Assembly (NCBI RefSeq): GCF_007860185.1
Contig: NZ_SJPY01000006.1
Span: forward strand, 550,159-614,158
Reading direction: 5' to 3'
Length of the DNA stretch: 64,000 bases
DNA from: Novipirellula aureliae
GTDB lineage: Bacteria > Planctomycetota > Planctomycetia > Pirellulales > Pirellulaceae
The notes below the pieces were generated by a model. The model was not told where the DNA came from and ran no database searches. It worked only from the letters and a program-made list of their open reading frames with translations. Made by a program: the position numbers and the translations under genes. This document shows positions 42,562-51,460 of the stretch, one piece after another (positions within the stretch are counted from its first letter, which is position 1; each line of letters starts with the position of its first letter).

Positions 42562-44835
42562 CTAGTCGTTGATCATTTCGCCCATTAAGTAGCTTTTCAA
42601 GCTTGCTGTCAATTGGCTCACACAAGGGCTTAGAGCACGGCTTCGACGATCACGGCTACGCAGTGGGCGGACGGCAAGATGGACTTTGGTGCCTTGCCAT
42701 TTGCGACCGGGTGCCCCCGAGGCATCGCCCCGCACCTGCTCACTTAGTGTCAAATTTGCTTCGAGGGTGATATGGTGATCGACTTTCCTGCGGCCGCCTT
42801 CGGAGCAGACGGCGTTGACTTTAAGCGAAAGTTGGTTTTCGGTAACCCGAATGATCTCGGCATCGTGATCGGCAATAAATCCGCGAAGTTTTTCGATCGC
42901 CAGTGCCGCAGGTACAGGCGTGAGGATATCAAACTCGCAGTTCTGCTTTCCTTCGGCTCGAGCGAGCAAGCCAAACCAAGTTCGCTTTGGAGCAGCGGTT
43001 TGCTCGACCGGACGATTCCCGGCTCCAAGTTGAATCACTCGGTTGCGACCGTTGTCTTTTGCCTTGAGCAGAGCTCGGTCTGCCCGAGCCAAAATGGTTT
43101 CAGGTGAATCGCCCGCTTGATATTCCGTCACTCCGAAACTGGCGGTGACCGATTCATTGCCAAGGCTCGGCAGTGGAGTTCGTTCGAGAGCGGTGCGGAT
43201 TTTCTCTGCGAGTTTCGTGGCCGTAGCGTTGTCGCAGTGATTGGCGATTAGCAAGAACTCTTCACCACCATATCGGGCCACCAGATCACCTTCACGGCTG
43301 TGGCTTTCCAAGATCGATGCGAATCGAATCAATGCTTCGTCACCTGCCGGATGGCCGTGCACATCGTTGACTCGCTTAAAGTGATCGATATCGCAAATGA
43401 TCATGCTAAACGTTGGACCGCCCGATGCGGTCAAGGCCGTCGCAGCGGCAAGGGTCTCGTCAAAGTGGGCCCGGTTCCCAATCCCTGTCAACGGATCGCG
43501 AGTGGTTTGATGGTGAAGGGACTCCACTTTCTGTTCAAGGGATGCTTGGTCGGAGAGATCTCGAATCACGATCAGTGTCCCACAGGACCCACGCGACGAT
43601 GCACGTGATAACTCATGCGCGGAGGCGGATACCGGAGAAACTTGCACATAAACAGGAATCGGTGATCCGCCTGGCTTCTCTAGCACCATCGCTCGACAGA
43701 CCGATGCCCCTGACTGTAAACATTGCTCGATCACACAGCCAGCGTCCGATCGAGCATCTTCTTGCTCGCGGAGCCGAATGCTCTCATCGTTCCAAGTCTT
43801 TCCTACGATCGCTTCGGCTGCAATCGACGTCAAACGTTGCATCGCATCGTTCCAACGCAAGATCGTCCCTTCGGCATCCGTGAAGGCGACGCCATCCTTC
43901 ATTTTGCCGACCAAGGCATTAAAGAAAGGTGAATCGCTATTTCGCAGGGAGCCCATTCGGTGACTCATTGCGACACCTTCGCTCGAGCGGTTGAACGTCG
44001 ACGTCCAAAGACCTGATGTGGAGCTCTCATTAAGCTGGTTTAGCCAACGCTCGGTGACCACGCCTTGTAACAGTTCCGGTCGGTCTTCGAGCATACGGCT
44101 AAAATCGATGACCAATTCAGGATCGAACTGCGACCCCGCACCATTTGCTAATTCCTTAATTGCCAGTTCGCGGCTCATCGCATTGCGGTAAACATGATCG
44201 GTCGTCATTGCATCAAACGCATCTGCAATCGCTAACATTCTCGACCCGATCGGTAGGGCATCACCACGAGGACCCTCTTCAACGCGGCGGCTGTCAAACC
44301 ATGTGTTCGCATGAAAGACAATGTCCAGAAGTTCGTGGTCCGTCGTGCAACCGCGAAGAATTTCACAACCAAGTCGGGGGCAGCAATCCATCGTCAATTG
44401 CTCTTCGACGGTTAGTTTGCCCGGTTTGCGGAGGATGCGGTCGGGGATGCCAACCTTCCCCAAATCGTGTAGGAGTGCCGCCACTTCGATGCGATCACGA
44501 GCCGGTTCATCGAGTCCCAGTCGATGTGCCCAAGAGGAACAGGAAAGGGCCACACGTAAACTGTGGGCCGCTGTTGGGATATGCTTTGCACGCAAACAGA
44601 AATACAACGATGTCGCAACACCTAGCCGAACCATGGCGAGCCGATTCTCAAACTTCAAGTCGGCTGCCTGGGAATGGCGTTTTGGGTTCTCGTCAGCGGT
44701 AGGCGCGGCGTCCTGAAGACCCGCAAGAAGTGCTTCAAGTTTGGACGTGTTGCCCGGTATCAATTGGCCTTCTGTCGGACAAACGGGGATGGAAGCACCC
44801 GTGGAAGGGCCGGTTATGGGAGTTGTGTCAATCAT
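42562..44835 (-). CDS. HD-domain, PAS and GGDEF signalling protein
   Basis: The 757-residue protein has, in order, an HD domain (AAHSLRVALSCSSWAHRLG ... LLHDLGKVGIPDRIL, about residues 85-150) with the HD-GYP K-x-GIP neighbourhood, a PAS domain (FFNALVGKMKDGVAFTDAEG), and a diguanylate cyclase domain with DPLTGIGNRAHFDE and an intact RYGGEEF. The GYP part of the HD domain is not conserved: HH-E-x-DG-GYP is replaced by FHANTWFDSRRVEEG, so hydrolysis of cyclic di-GMP by that domain is doubtful. A C-terminal region of about 120 residues is unassigned. No signal peptide or membrane helix is seen, so it is probably cytoplasmic. Confidence 0.85.
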   Translation of the reverse strand: MIDTTPITGPSTGASIPVCPTEGQLIPGNTSKLEALLAGLQDAAPTADENPKRHSQAADLKFENRLAMVRLGVATSLYFCLRAKHIPTAAHSLRVALSCSSWAHRLGLDEPARDRIEVAALLHDLGKVGIPDRILRKPGKLTVEEQLTMDCCPRLGCEILRGCTTDHELLDIVFHANTWFDSRRVEEGPRGDALPIGSRMLAIADAFDAMTTDHVYRNAMSRELAIKELANGAGSQFDPELVIDFSRMLEDRPELLQGVVTERWLNQLNESSTSGLWTSTFNRSSEGVAMSHRMGSLRNSDSPFFNALVGKMKDGVAFTDAEGTILRWNDAMQRLTSIAAEAIVGKTWNDESIRLREQEDARSDAGCVIEQCLQSGASVCRAMVLEKPGGSPIPVYVQVSPVSASAHELSRASSRGSCGTLIVIRDLSDQASLEQKVESLHHQTTRDPLTGIGNRAHFDETLAAATALTASGGPTFSMIICDIDHFKRVNDVHGHPAGDEALIRFASILESHSREGDLVARYGGEEFLLIANHCDNATATKLAEKIRTALERTPLPSLGNESVTASFGVTEYQAGDSPETILARADRALLKAKDNGRNRVIQLGAGNRPVEQTAAPKRTWFGLLARAEGKQNCEFDILTPVPAALAIEKLRGFIADHDAEIIRVTENQLSLKVNAVCSEGGRRKVDHHITLEANLTLSEQVRGDASGAPGRKWQGTKVHLAVRPLRSRDRRSRALSPCVSQLTASLKSYLMGEMIND

Positions 44836-45191
44836 TCGAACAGCATGGTGGAGCGAGCGATGAAGTGCGAGTTTATAGAAAGCCTAGGTCGCATTTGAAC
44901 GAGGTGTTATCAAAAGGATATAAAAAAACTGGCAAAAACTGACACCCACTCGTTCCCAGGCATCTACCTGGAACGCACCGCAAACCAAGGCTCCGCCCTT
45001 GCCTGCTCCTACGCTTGCCCTGGCACGGGTCCGCCACCATCCGGTCCCCAGGCAGGGGCTAGCGGCCTGCTGATTTAATCGGTTTGACTCGATTTATTGT
45101 TTAACGCCAAGCCATAGGCGACCGCTTATGGAAAAGCTGACGCCTTCGGCTAAGCGTTAAACGATTAAATCAGCAGGCCGCTAGTAACGAA
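44836..45191. other. Intergenic region holding copy 2 of the palindromic repeat
   Basis: Besides the repeat at 45060-45183 there is a GC-rich stretch (about 44940-45060) with no clear gene. Promoters for the minus-strand signalling gene should lie in 44836-44940. Confidence 0.5.
45060..45183. repeat. Copy 2 of the palindromic repeat, 22-bp perfect terminal inverted repeats
   Basis: The ends 45060-45081 and 45162-45183 are perfect 22-bp inverted repeats (TAGCGGCCTGCTGATTTAAT... at the left). The body matches copy 1 at 36015-36133. The short size, long inverted ends and absence of coding sequence fit a MITE-like non-autonomous element or a large REP-type palindrome. Confidence 0.9.
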
Positions 45192-46622
45192 TCACGATTC
45201 CATCGACGATTTAAGATCGGCTAACGCTTTCCGCTCAGGCATCGCTTTGTAGAGCGGGTCGAGTGGATAACAGCCACTAACGATGCCGTTTCTCGGTGCG
45301 GTTGTGCAATCGCTAAACGTCCGGCAGATCTTCTTGCGGGCCAGCGTTTTTCCTGCCAATACATCGGCGGGCAATTCAGGATACGACAAAACCATCCGTC
45401 CAAGACCGACGATGTCGACCATGCCGCTGCGGACAACCGCTTGGGCCACATGGGGAAGCCAGTCTTGCAAATACGAATAGCCACTGCCGACGATGATCAA
45501 ATTCGGGTGCATCCTCTTGATTTCAGCCGTTGCCTGTATGTGCCGCTCCACCCCCACCAAGGGGTCTTCCGGCGGTTGGTAGCCATCGCTTGGTGGAAAG
45601 TATGCTGGGCGGGTCAGGTGAGGATTGTAGTATGGGCTTCCCGCCGTCGTGCACACCAGCTCAATGCCTAGTTTTTCAATGAGACTCATGAGTTGTTGCG
45701 GTTCGCTCAGGTCGATACCCAGGCCCGTCCCATCGCCTCCGAATACCAAGCGTGGATCGGCTAATTTATCTGGCACGCCAATCCGATCTTCACCGCGGCA
45801 AAAAGGAACAAAATCGAAAACGCTAACCCTGACGCCCAATTCCAAACCCACCGCTTCTGCGCGAATGCCAGCAACGATATCTCTTAAAAAACGAGTTCGA
45901 TTTTCGAATGAGCCGCCAAATTCGCCACGCCGATCAAAACCGGATAAAAGCTCATGGCCCAAATATCCGTGACAATGCTTGATATCGACAAAATGGTAGC
46001 CCGCTTTCCTTGCATGGACAGCCGCTGCGATAAAGTCATCAATCAAGCGTTTTAAGTCATCGTCGCTTAGAAGTGTTGAGTCGTCGGTGATCTTGAGTCG
46101 TGGATCGAGTGCTGGGTTTCGCTGTGCGATTCGTGGTTCCGCTTTCGTCTTGTCGTTTGGTTTGGCAAAACGACCGGAATGAGTCAATTGTAAACCGACT
46201 CGCAAATCGTCGCTGCTACCGACATGGTCTTCATGAGCAGCCACCAACGTTTGGCGAAGTGATTCGATTGACGAAAGATTTGCGTCGCTCATCATCAACT
46301 GGTTCGGATTGGCCCGTCCATCGTTGCGAACCGCGACGGCTTCACCTCCCCAAATCAGTTTTGCTCCACTGAGTCCAAAGTGGGTCCAGCGGCGGCGAGT
46401 TAAATCGGTGGGTTGGCCATCGGTTGTCCCGTCCCAGCCTTCCATTGGCAGGATGCAAAATCGGTTGCCAATCACCCCTGACGTTAATTCGATGGGTGCC
46501 GCCATGGAGGATTCAGACGCGGACTGAAGCTCATGATCGCTGGGAAGATCTAGGTCGAGTTCCCGCAAACGATCTCGAAAAGCACCGATCGTTTTTAAGC
46601 TGGCTATGCGAGGGTAGACCAT
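45192..46622 (-). CDS. NADH:flavin oxidoreductase, old yellow enzyme family
   Basis: The 476-residue protein has FMN-barrel motifs: LGLQLTHSGRFAKP, VDIKHCHGYLGHELLSGFDRRGEFGGSFENRTRF, and VCTTAGSPYYNPHLTRPAYF. After the barrel, cysteines in KKICRTFSDCTTAPRNG could be the remains of the Fe-S site of 2,4-dienoyl-CoA reductase relatives, but the FAD/NADH half of those enzymes is absent. The substrate is probably an activated alkene; none can be named. Not clearly in an operon. Confidence 0.85.
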   Translation of the reverse strand: MVYPRIASLKTIGAFRDRLRELDLDLPSDHELQSASESSMAAPIELTSGVIGNRFCILPMEGWDGTTDGQPTDLTRRRWTHFGLSGAKLIWGGEAVAVRNDGRANPNQLMMSDANLSSIESLRQTLVAAHEDHVGSSDDLRVGLQLTHSGRFAKPNDKTKAEPRIAQRNPALDPRLKITDDSTLLSDDDLKRLIDDFIAAAVHARKAGYHFVDIKHCHGYLGHELLSGFDRRGEFGGSFENRTRFLRDIVAGIRAEAVGLELGVRVSVFDFVPFCRGEDRIGVPDKLADPRLVFGGDGTGLGIDLSEPQQLMSLIEKLGIELVCTTAGSPYYNPHLTRPAYFPPSDGYQPPEDPLVGVERHIQATAEIKRMHPNLIIVGSGYSYLQDWLPHVAQAVVRSGMVDIVGLGRMVLSYPELPADVLAGKTLARKKICRTFSDCTTAPRNGIVSGCYPLDPLYKAMPERKALADLKSSMES

Positions 46623-46901
46623 CGGTGGATATCCAAACAGAATGAGGCAGGAGGAAGCGATACAAGAGGCCCAATGTTAGCAAATCGATTGCTGTCTTGG
46701 GATGGGCTTCGAGTCGTCCGCCAAGCGAGAAAGGACGCCGGAATGCAATGGGATCATTGGCGACTTTTAGCGATTGTGTAGATTTGTTGGAGTTTAACGG
46801 TCGTGGGTGACGATGAGGTTTGTACTGTCTGTAACGTTGCCGCGCACTTTGCCAGCCCGGTGACGATCAAAAAATCACAAACGGCTTTGGGATATCTGTC
46901 G

Positions 46902-47450
46902 ATGCGGTTACCGAAAACCTCCTGCCTGTTACTGTCGTTATCGCTTTTCGCAGCGGCTGGCTGCGTTACTCCGTTTGGTTGCGACCCAACCAATCAATGC
47001 AACGCTAGCTGTAGTGCCAACGGACCGATCGCGTTTGGTCGCTCGGGCGGGGGCTGTGGAGACTGTGAAGGTTGTGGCGAACTTTACGTGGATCCTTGGA
47101 TCAACGAGCGAGCCGATTGTTCCGATCCGTGTGATGCCTGTGGCAACCACAACGGGCAATCCTGCGGCAAATGTCGCAGTGTCTTTTCAGGTATCGAGAG
47201 TTTGTGGGGATATCGCTGTGGGGATGACACCGAATGCTGTGGCACGGGCGGCTGCGGAGGATCATGCGGCAGTTCCTGTGACGGGAGTGGCGGATGCGAA
47301 TCGTGCGGAGGGAGCCAAACGTACATGTCGCAAATTCCCACCCCAGCGGGTGAGGTGATCATGATGGACGAATCAGACGGCTATTCGAGTGGTTATTCAG
47401 GTGAAAATTACCAGCCGACTCGCCAGCGAAAAATATTTCAGCCCAAATAG
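46902..47450 (+). CDS. Cysteine- and glycine-rich lipoprotein
   Basis: I choose the ATG at 46902 because it starts a lipoprotein signal (MRLPKTSCLLLSLSLFAAAGC) with a lipobox ending at Cys. The frame is open 33 codons further up but that part has no signal. The 182-residue product has more than 25 cysteines, many in pairs such as GDCEGCGE, CSDPCDACGNHNGQ, TECCGTGGCGG, then a polar tail. It is probably a disulfide-stabilised envelope protein; similar Cys-rich proteins are common in planctomycetes. No known family. Confidence 0.75.
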   Translation: MRLPKTSCLLLSLSLFAAAGCVTPFGCDPTNQCNASCSANGPIAFGRSGGGCGDCEGCGELYVDPWINERADCSDPCDACGNHNGQSCGKCRSVFSGIESLWGYRCGDDTECCGTGGCGGSCGSSCDGSGGCESCGGSQTYMSQIPTPAGEVIMMDESDGYSSGYSGENYQPTRQRKIFQPK

Positions 47451-47457
47451 CAGCATC

Positions 47458-47642
47458 CATCGTAGCGGCGTCCATCGTAGCGGCGTCTCTCCGAGACGCC
47501 GAACAGCGGCATGCATCGTAGCGGCATGCATCGTAGCGGCATGCATCGTAGCGGCATGCATCGTAGCGGCGTCTCTCCGAGACGCCGAACAGCGGCATGC
47601 ATCGTAGCGGCGTCCATCGTAGCGGCGTCTCTCCGAGACGCC
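47458..47642. repeat. Tandem repeat array with three hairpins
   Basis: ATCGTAGCGGC units alternate with GCATGC or GTCC spacers (unit 14-15 bp), interrupted by three copies of the perfect hairpin GGCGTCTCTCCGAGACGCC at 47482, 47568 and 47624. It lies just after the lipoprotein stop, inside the 367-nt gap before tatA; the rest of that gap has no visible gene. Confidence 0.93.
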
Positions 47643-47817
47643 AAAAAAACCTTCGTTCGGGAAAAGGATAATCGCTGAGCCAAAAGAATCTCCCTTTTTA
47701 CTCCTTTGACAGCGATCGACGGGTCAATACAATAGGAACAGAGCGAGCGAGTGCTTCGCTGAGCCCCATCCTGCCTTTCGGTTCTTGTTAGAGAGCCATT
47801 TTCACGAGACTATTTGT

Positions 47818-48030
47818 ATGATCCTACTGACTTCCGTTCTCGGCTTTATATCGCCAGGCCCTATGGAATTAGCGATCATTTTGGCGATCATGCTTTTACT
47901 TTTCGGCGGCCAGAAACTACCGAGCTTGATGCGAAACTTGGGGAAGAGTGCCAACGAATTCAAGCGTGGCATGAGTGAATCGCTCGAAGACGACGATTCA
48001 TCGGACTCCAAAAACGAGAAAGCATCCTAG
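47818..48030 (+). CDS. TatA-like twin-arginine translocase subunit
   Basis: From the ATG at 47818 the 70-residue product has a short N-terminal hydrophobic helix (PMELAIILAIMLLLFGG) followed by the hinge and amphipathic helix QKLPSLMRNLGKSANEFKRGM and an acidic tail, the layout of TatA/TatE. An upstream TTG start at 47785 is less likely. The next Tat-like gene follows after one base. Confidence 0.88.
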   Translation: MILLTSVLGFISPGPMELAIILAIMLLLFGGQKLPSLMRNLGKSANEFKRGMSESLEDDDSSDSKNEKAS

Positions 48031-48031
48031 C

Positions 48032-48304
48032 ATGTTTGGACTCTCACCATTCGAGTTGATGGTGATCGGAGTCATTGCGGTCGTCCTATTTGGCGGCAAT
48101 CTCCCCGAGGTTGCACGCAAATTCGGAGGTAGTTACCGAGAACTTCGACGCACGCTCAACGACGTCCAGCAACAATTCCGCAATGCGGAATTTGAGGCCC
48201 AAAAAACGCTGACCTTGGATGATTCAAAAAAAGTCGCCAAGGAAGACGCCGTGGATGACGAGCCCGAGGAGCCGTCCGTTCCAAAATTCAAACCTCCCGT
48301 CTAG
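48032..48304 (+). CDS. TatA/TatB-like twin-arginine translocase subunit
   Basis: The 90-residue product starts MFGLSPFELMVIGVIAVVLFGG, has the hinge NLPEVARKFG and a longer amphipathic helix (SYRELRRTLNDVQQQF), then a charged tail. This fits TatB or a second TatA. It is co-transcribed with the gene one base upstream. TatC is not nearby. Confidence 0.85.
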   Translation: MFGLSPFELMVIGVIAVVLFGGNLPEVARKFGGSYRELRRTLNDVQQQFRNAEFEAQKTLTLDDSKKVAKEDAVDDEPEEPSVPKFKPPV

Positions 48305-48346
48305 GCGAGAGCATTTTCATGAAACGTGGAGATCGATCGATCTCGG

Positions 48347-48420
48347 GGGCGATTAGCTCAGTTGGTTAGAGCGCCGTGTTCACACCGCGGAGGTCACAGA
48401 TTCGAATTCTGTATCGCCCA
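48347..48420 (+). tRNA. tRNA-Val (anticodon CAC)
   Basis: Acceptor GGGCGAT pairs with ATCGCCC, D arm GCTCAGTTGGTTAGAGC, anticodon arm CCGTG-TTCACAC-CGCGG (anticodon CAC), T arm CAGA-TTCGAAT-TCTG, discriminator A at 48420. CCA is not encoded. An integrase gene follows 135 nt downstream, so the 3' end is the likely integration site of the right-hand element. Confidence 0.95.
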
Positions 48421-48555
48421 TTGTTGTACGAACGATTGTTTTTCTTATAGCCGAAACTAGTATTTTGTTACCGTCTGGCGTTCAGGCGTGCGGCATTTTT
48501 ACCACAGCACAAAACGGTAGTTACCGTTTTGCGCACATGGAAAGGATGTTTCACT

Positions 48556-49836
48556 ATGCCAAGACTGCGAAATGCTGTCCCCAAGTACCGCAAACACAAA
48601 GCAACCGGTCAAGCCGTTGTCACGATTGCGGGTTTTGATCACTACCTTGGGAAGTTCAACTCTAAAGCGAGCCGAATGCTCTACGATCGGCTGATTGGCG
48701 AATGGCTTGCAGCCGGTCGCCAAGGCCCGCCCCCAGATCCCGATGCGTTCACGATCACCGAGTTGATTGCTCGCTATTGGAGATACGCACAGGCTTACTA
48801 TCGCCGAGCCGATGGAACTCCCACCGATACCGCCGAAAATATGCGGCCAGCGTTCCGTGTTTTGAGGAAAACGTATGGTGACACGCCAGTGGATGATTTC
48901 GGCCCGATCGCGCTGAAAGCTGTCCAGCAGCAGTTCGTTGAGCTTGGACAAGCTCGCAAATACGTCAATGAAAACATTGACAGAATCAAGCGTATGGTGC
49001 GTTGGGGCGTTTCTGAGGAACTTGTCAACGAATCGACTTTGCGACGACTGGAGACAGTTAACGGGCTGCGCAAAGGAAAGACTACTGCACACGATAACCC
49101 TGAGATCCCGCCTGTTGACGATGAAGTCGTTGACCTGACCCTACCGCATTTGCTACCTACCTTGGCCGACATGGTTCAGATTCAGCGGTTGACTGGAGCC
49201 CGACCAGGGGAAGTTTGCATCATGCGAGCTGGAGATTTTGACCGTCGCGGCGAAACGTGGGTTTTCGTTCCCGAAAGGCACAAAACCGAACACCATAACA
49301 AAAAGCGAGCAATAGTCATCGGACCAAGAGCACAGAAGATCCTTGAACCGTATCTGAATCGCGATGACTTGGAATACTGCTTCAAGCCGTCTGAAGTGAT
49401 CGAAGAACAATTGGAGGATCGACACACGAAACGAGTGACACCGCTCTCGTGTGGATGCAAACCAAGCAAACGAAAACGCCGACGCAAGCGAGCACCCGGC
49501 GATTGCTACACGAACGATTCGTATCGCCGAGCGATTCATCGAGCTTGCGACCGGGCGTTCTTGCCGCCCGCCCCGTTGGCAAAACTAAAAGGTGAGTCAA
49601 ATAACGCTCGCGTGAAACGCTTGACCGAAAAGCAACGCGATGAACTGAAAGTGTGGCTAAGCGATCATCGGTGGTCGCCAAATCAACTCAGGCATTCGAT
49701 GGGGACGCAAACTCGAGAAGAGTTCGGAATAGAAGCGGTGGCTGCTGTGCTTGGACACAGTCGAACCGATACGAGCGAAATCTACGCATTGCGAAACCTG
49801 AAACTTGCTGCCGAGGTTGCGAAAGCGATCGGTTAG
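48556..49836 (+). CDS. Tyrosine integrase
   Basis: The ATG at 48556 has AAAGGAT about 9 nt upstream; the product is 426 residues. The C-terminal catalytic part has LTGARPGEVCIMRAGD (box I Arg present), SPNQLRHSMGT (box II Arg kept; the preceding His is Asn), LGHSRTDTSEIYA with the nucleophile Tyr about 17 residues from the end, and an inserted cysteine/basic stretch (SCGCKPSKRKRRRKR) between boxes. The start region PKYRKHKATGQAVVTIAG is common in planctomycete integrases. It lies directly after tRNA-Val and should act there. Confidence 0.9.
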   Translation: MPRLRNAVPKYRKHKATGQAVVTIAGFDHYLGKFNSKASRMLYDRLIGEWLAAGRQGPPPDPDAFTITELIARYWRYAQAYYRRADGTPTDTAENMRPAFRVLRKTYGDTPVDDFGPIALKAVQQQFVELGQARKYVNENIDRIKRMVRWGVSEELVNESTLRRLETVNGLRKGKTTAHDNPEIPPVDDEVVDLTLPHLLPTLADMVQIQRLTGARPGEVCIMRAGDFDRRGETWVFVPERHKTEHHNKKRAIVIGPRAQKILEPYLNRDDLEYCFKPSEVIEEQLEDRHTKRVTPLSCGCKPSKRKRRRKRAPGDCYTNDSYRRAIHRACDRAFLPPAPLAKLKGESNNARVKRLTEKQRDELKVWLSDHRWSPNQLRHSMGTQTREEFGIEAVAAVLGHSRTDTSEIYALRNLKLAAEVAKAIG

Positions 49837-49856
49837 CGGCAATAGTTTTGGTTTGA

Positions 49857-49946
49857 TCCGCCCAAGTGATCCTTGGGCACTCCGACGATAACGTGACGCA
49901 AATTTACGCCGAAAAGGCGAGAGAGGTAGCCCGAATGATCGGATAG
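49857..49946 (+). pseudogene. Remnant of a second integrase C-terminus
   Basis: Right after the integrase gene, the frame TGA then SAQVILGHSDDNVTQIYAEK continues to a stop at 49946. It encodes the last box (GHS) and the nucleophile Tyr of another tyrosine integrase, with no start or upstream part. The relic is similar to, but not the same as, the C-terminus of the intact integrase (LGHSRTDTSEIYA), so it comes from a different element once inserted at or near the site, or from recombination between integrase genes. Confidence 0.85.
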
Positions 49947-50093
49947 CGTCATAATAGCAACATGCCACCGGCGACGGTCGGATGGCATCAATAACAATCG
50001 CCGCGCGACGGTGCGGTGGTTTAGGCCTCGTTGGCCGCTGGCGGTTTCTCTTTGTACCTCCAGCGGTCGCGATGCCGCCAAACAAAGAGAACA

Positions 50094-50966
50094 ATGAGTA
50101 TTATTCATGCCTGCGGCGTGTTGGCAGCCGATGTATTTACGAATGCTGAAGTGCTTTCCTTGCATTCTTATGAATTGACGAAGATTCCAAAGCGTGACAC
50201 TGATCGAACTCGCTGCATGGTGAAATGCTTGGCAAGTGTAGTGTCATCCCACCGTGAACTAAACCCACTTGTGACGCTTGAGGTCCAACAGGACATTGGC
50301 AGATCTGCGACGAGATTAAAACGGCATCCTGATTTGCCTGATCACTGTTCGTCGGCGTTCTCGTACGCAATGGAACTTGGTTTGGAAATTTCTGTTCGAG
50401 CGGTCATGGGGATTTGGCCGGATTCCGACACCTGCATTGACTCATTTTTTGATGACAGCCGCTGGGTTGCTTTGCTCCAGTTGATTACATCGGATCCGAA
50501 AAAAGCAGCATTTGTCGACGATCGTTCTCGCATTCTGTTGCCGGAAGTTGTTCCGTTGAATCGAAACTACCGAGAATTGTCTTGCCTCGTTCAACGAGAA
50601 ACGAACTATTACGAGACCGAAAACCATCCAATGGACGACGATACTATTTGCATTTTGGAATACGACTACAGCTCGGTATTGTATCGTGGCCAGAGCTACC
50701 AACTCAGGGAGCATGAAGCCAAAGTTCTGGAGCATATGTGTCTTACCCGTGCGCCCGTGCAAGACACTACGTTGGTTGCGGTCGCGAATCGTGAAGGAAG
50801 GCTACGTGACGTGTTCCGCAGCGCGAGCAATAAAACAAACAAGGTTTTTGGTGACGTAATTATCCCTCTTATCGAAGGCGGTGCAAGAAAAAACGGTTGG
50901 AGAGAACTCGTGTCAAAGAAAGTTTGGATAAAAACTGAGGATTCCCAGAAACAACCCCAGTTTTGA
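50094..50966 (+). CDS. Hypothetical protein
   Basis: From the ATG at 50094 (AAGAGAAC upstream) the 290-residue product has no signal peptide or membrane segment. The C-terminal third (QLREHEAKVLEHMCLTRAPVQ ... VFRSASNKTNKVFGDVIIPLI) looks like a winged-helix DNA-binding region, but I cannot confirm it. It is followed by a strong terminator. Role unknown; its position between integrase and DUF1580 fits a regulator of the element. Confidence 0.6.
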   Translation: MSIIHACGVLAADVFTNAEVLSLHSYELTKIPKRDTDRTRCMVKCLASVVSSHRELNPLVTLEVQQDIGRSATRLKRHPDLPDHCSSAFSYAMELGLEISVRAVMGIWPDSDTCIDSFFDDSRWVALLQLITSDPKKAAFVDDRSRILLPEVVPLNRNYRELSCLVQRETNYYETENHPMDDDTICILEYDYSSVLYRGQSYQLREHEAKVLEHMCLTRAPVQDTTLVAVANREGRLRDVFRSASNKTNKVFGDVIIPLIEGGARKNGWRELVSKKVWIKTEDSQKQPQF

Positions 50967-51030
50967 CCCCACCACACCTTGAATACTACCAAGCATCACC
51001 TTTTACGGCGTTGCTTGGCTTACTGAACAA

Positions 51031-51066
51031 ACCTCGCAACGTCACCCCACGTTCGCGAGGTTTTTT
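51031..51066 (+). terminator. Intrinsic terminator overlapping the DUF1580 leader
   Basis: ACCTCGC-AACGT pairs with ACGTT-C-GCGAGG, with one bulged C and a CACCCC loop, followed by TTTTTT. The last T is 2 nt before the ATG of the next gene, and the GAGG in the 3' arm is also the only ribosome binding site for it, so the hairpin could hide it. Confidence 0.75.
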
Positions 51067-51067
51067 C

Positions 51068-51382
51068 ATGGGCAAAGAGAATCAAGTAACCGACGATCTT
51101 CGAATTCGTTTCTCCACAGCGGCGAGACAAATCCCCCACATCACTGGCGAGTCGGTCCACGTCAGTGCCATTCATCGTTGGGCGACGCGAGGGCTCGCTG
51201 GCGTCAAGTTGCGTACTGAGTACGCCGGCGGACACAAACGCACGACCATGCGGTGGATTCGCCAATTCTTTGCCGAAGTGACCGCGGCGAAAACGGGTGA
51301 GCCAGTGCGAGCTGACACAAAAAGCAGCTCGCAGTCGCGGCAAGAGAAAGCTCGCAAAGAGCTCGAGGCCGCAGGCATCTAG
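51068..51382 (+). CDS. DUF1580 protein
   Basis: The 104-residue product contains the pattern HVSAIHRWATRGLAGVKLR and EYAGGHKRTTMRWIRQFF, which matches DUF1580, a small helix-turn-helix-like family found almost only in planctomycetes and often near integrases. It may be a DNA-binding regulator or directionality factor. Its start at 51068 uses GAGG 7 nt upstream within a terminator hairpin; a longer TTG start (50963) overlaps the previous gene but runs through the terminator. Confidence 0.75.
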   Translation: MGKENQVTDDLRIRFSTAARQIPHITGESVHVSAIHRWATRGLAGVKLRTEYAGGHKRTTMRWIRQFFAEVTAAKTGEPVRADTKSSSQSRQEKARKELEAAGI

Positions 51383-51460
51383 TGAGCAATCTCACTCGGC
51401 AACACTCAACTCTTGAGTGTTCTTAAACAGTTTCTATCACCAATTACAAATGAGAAAAGA

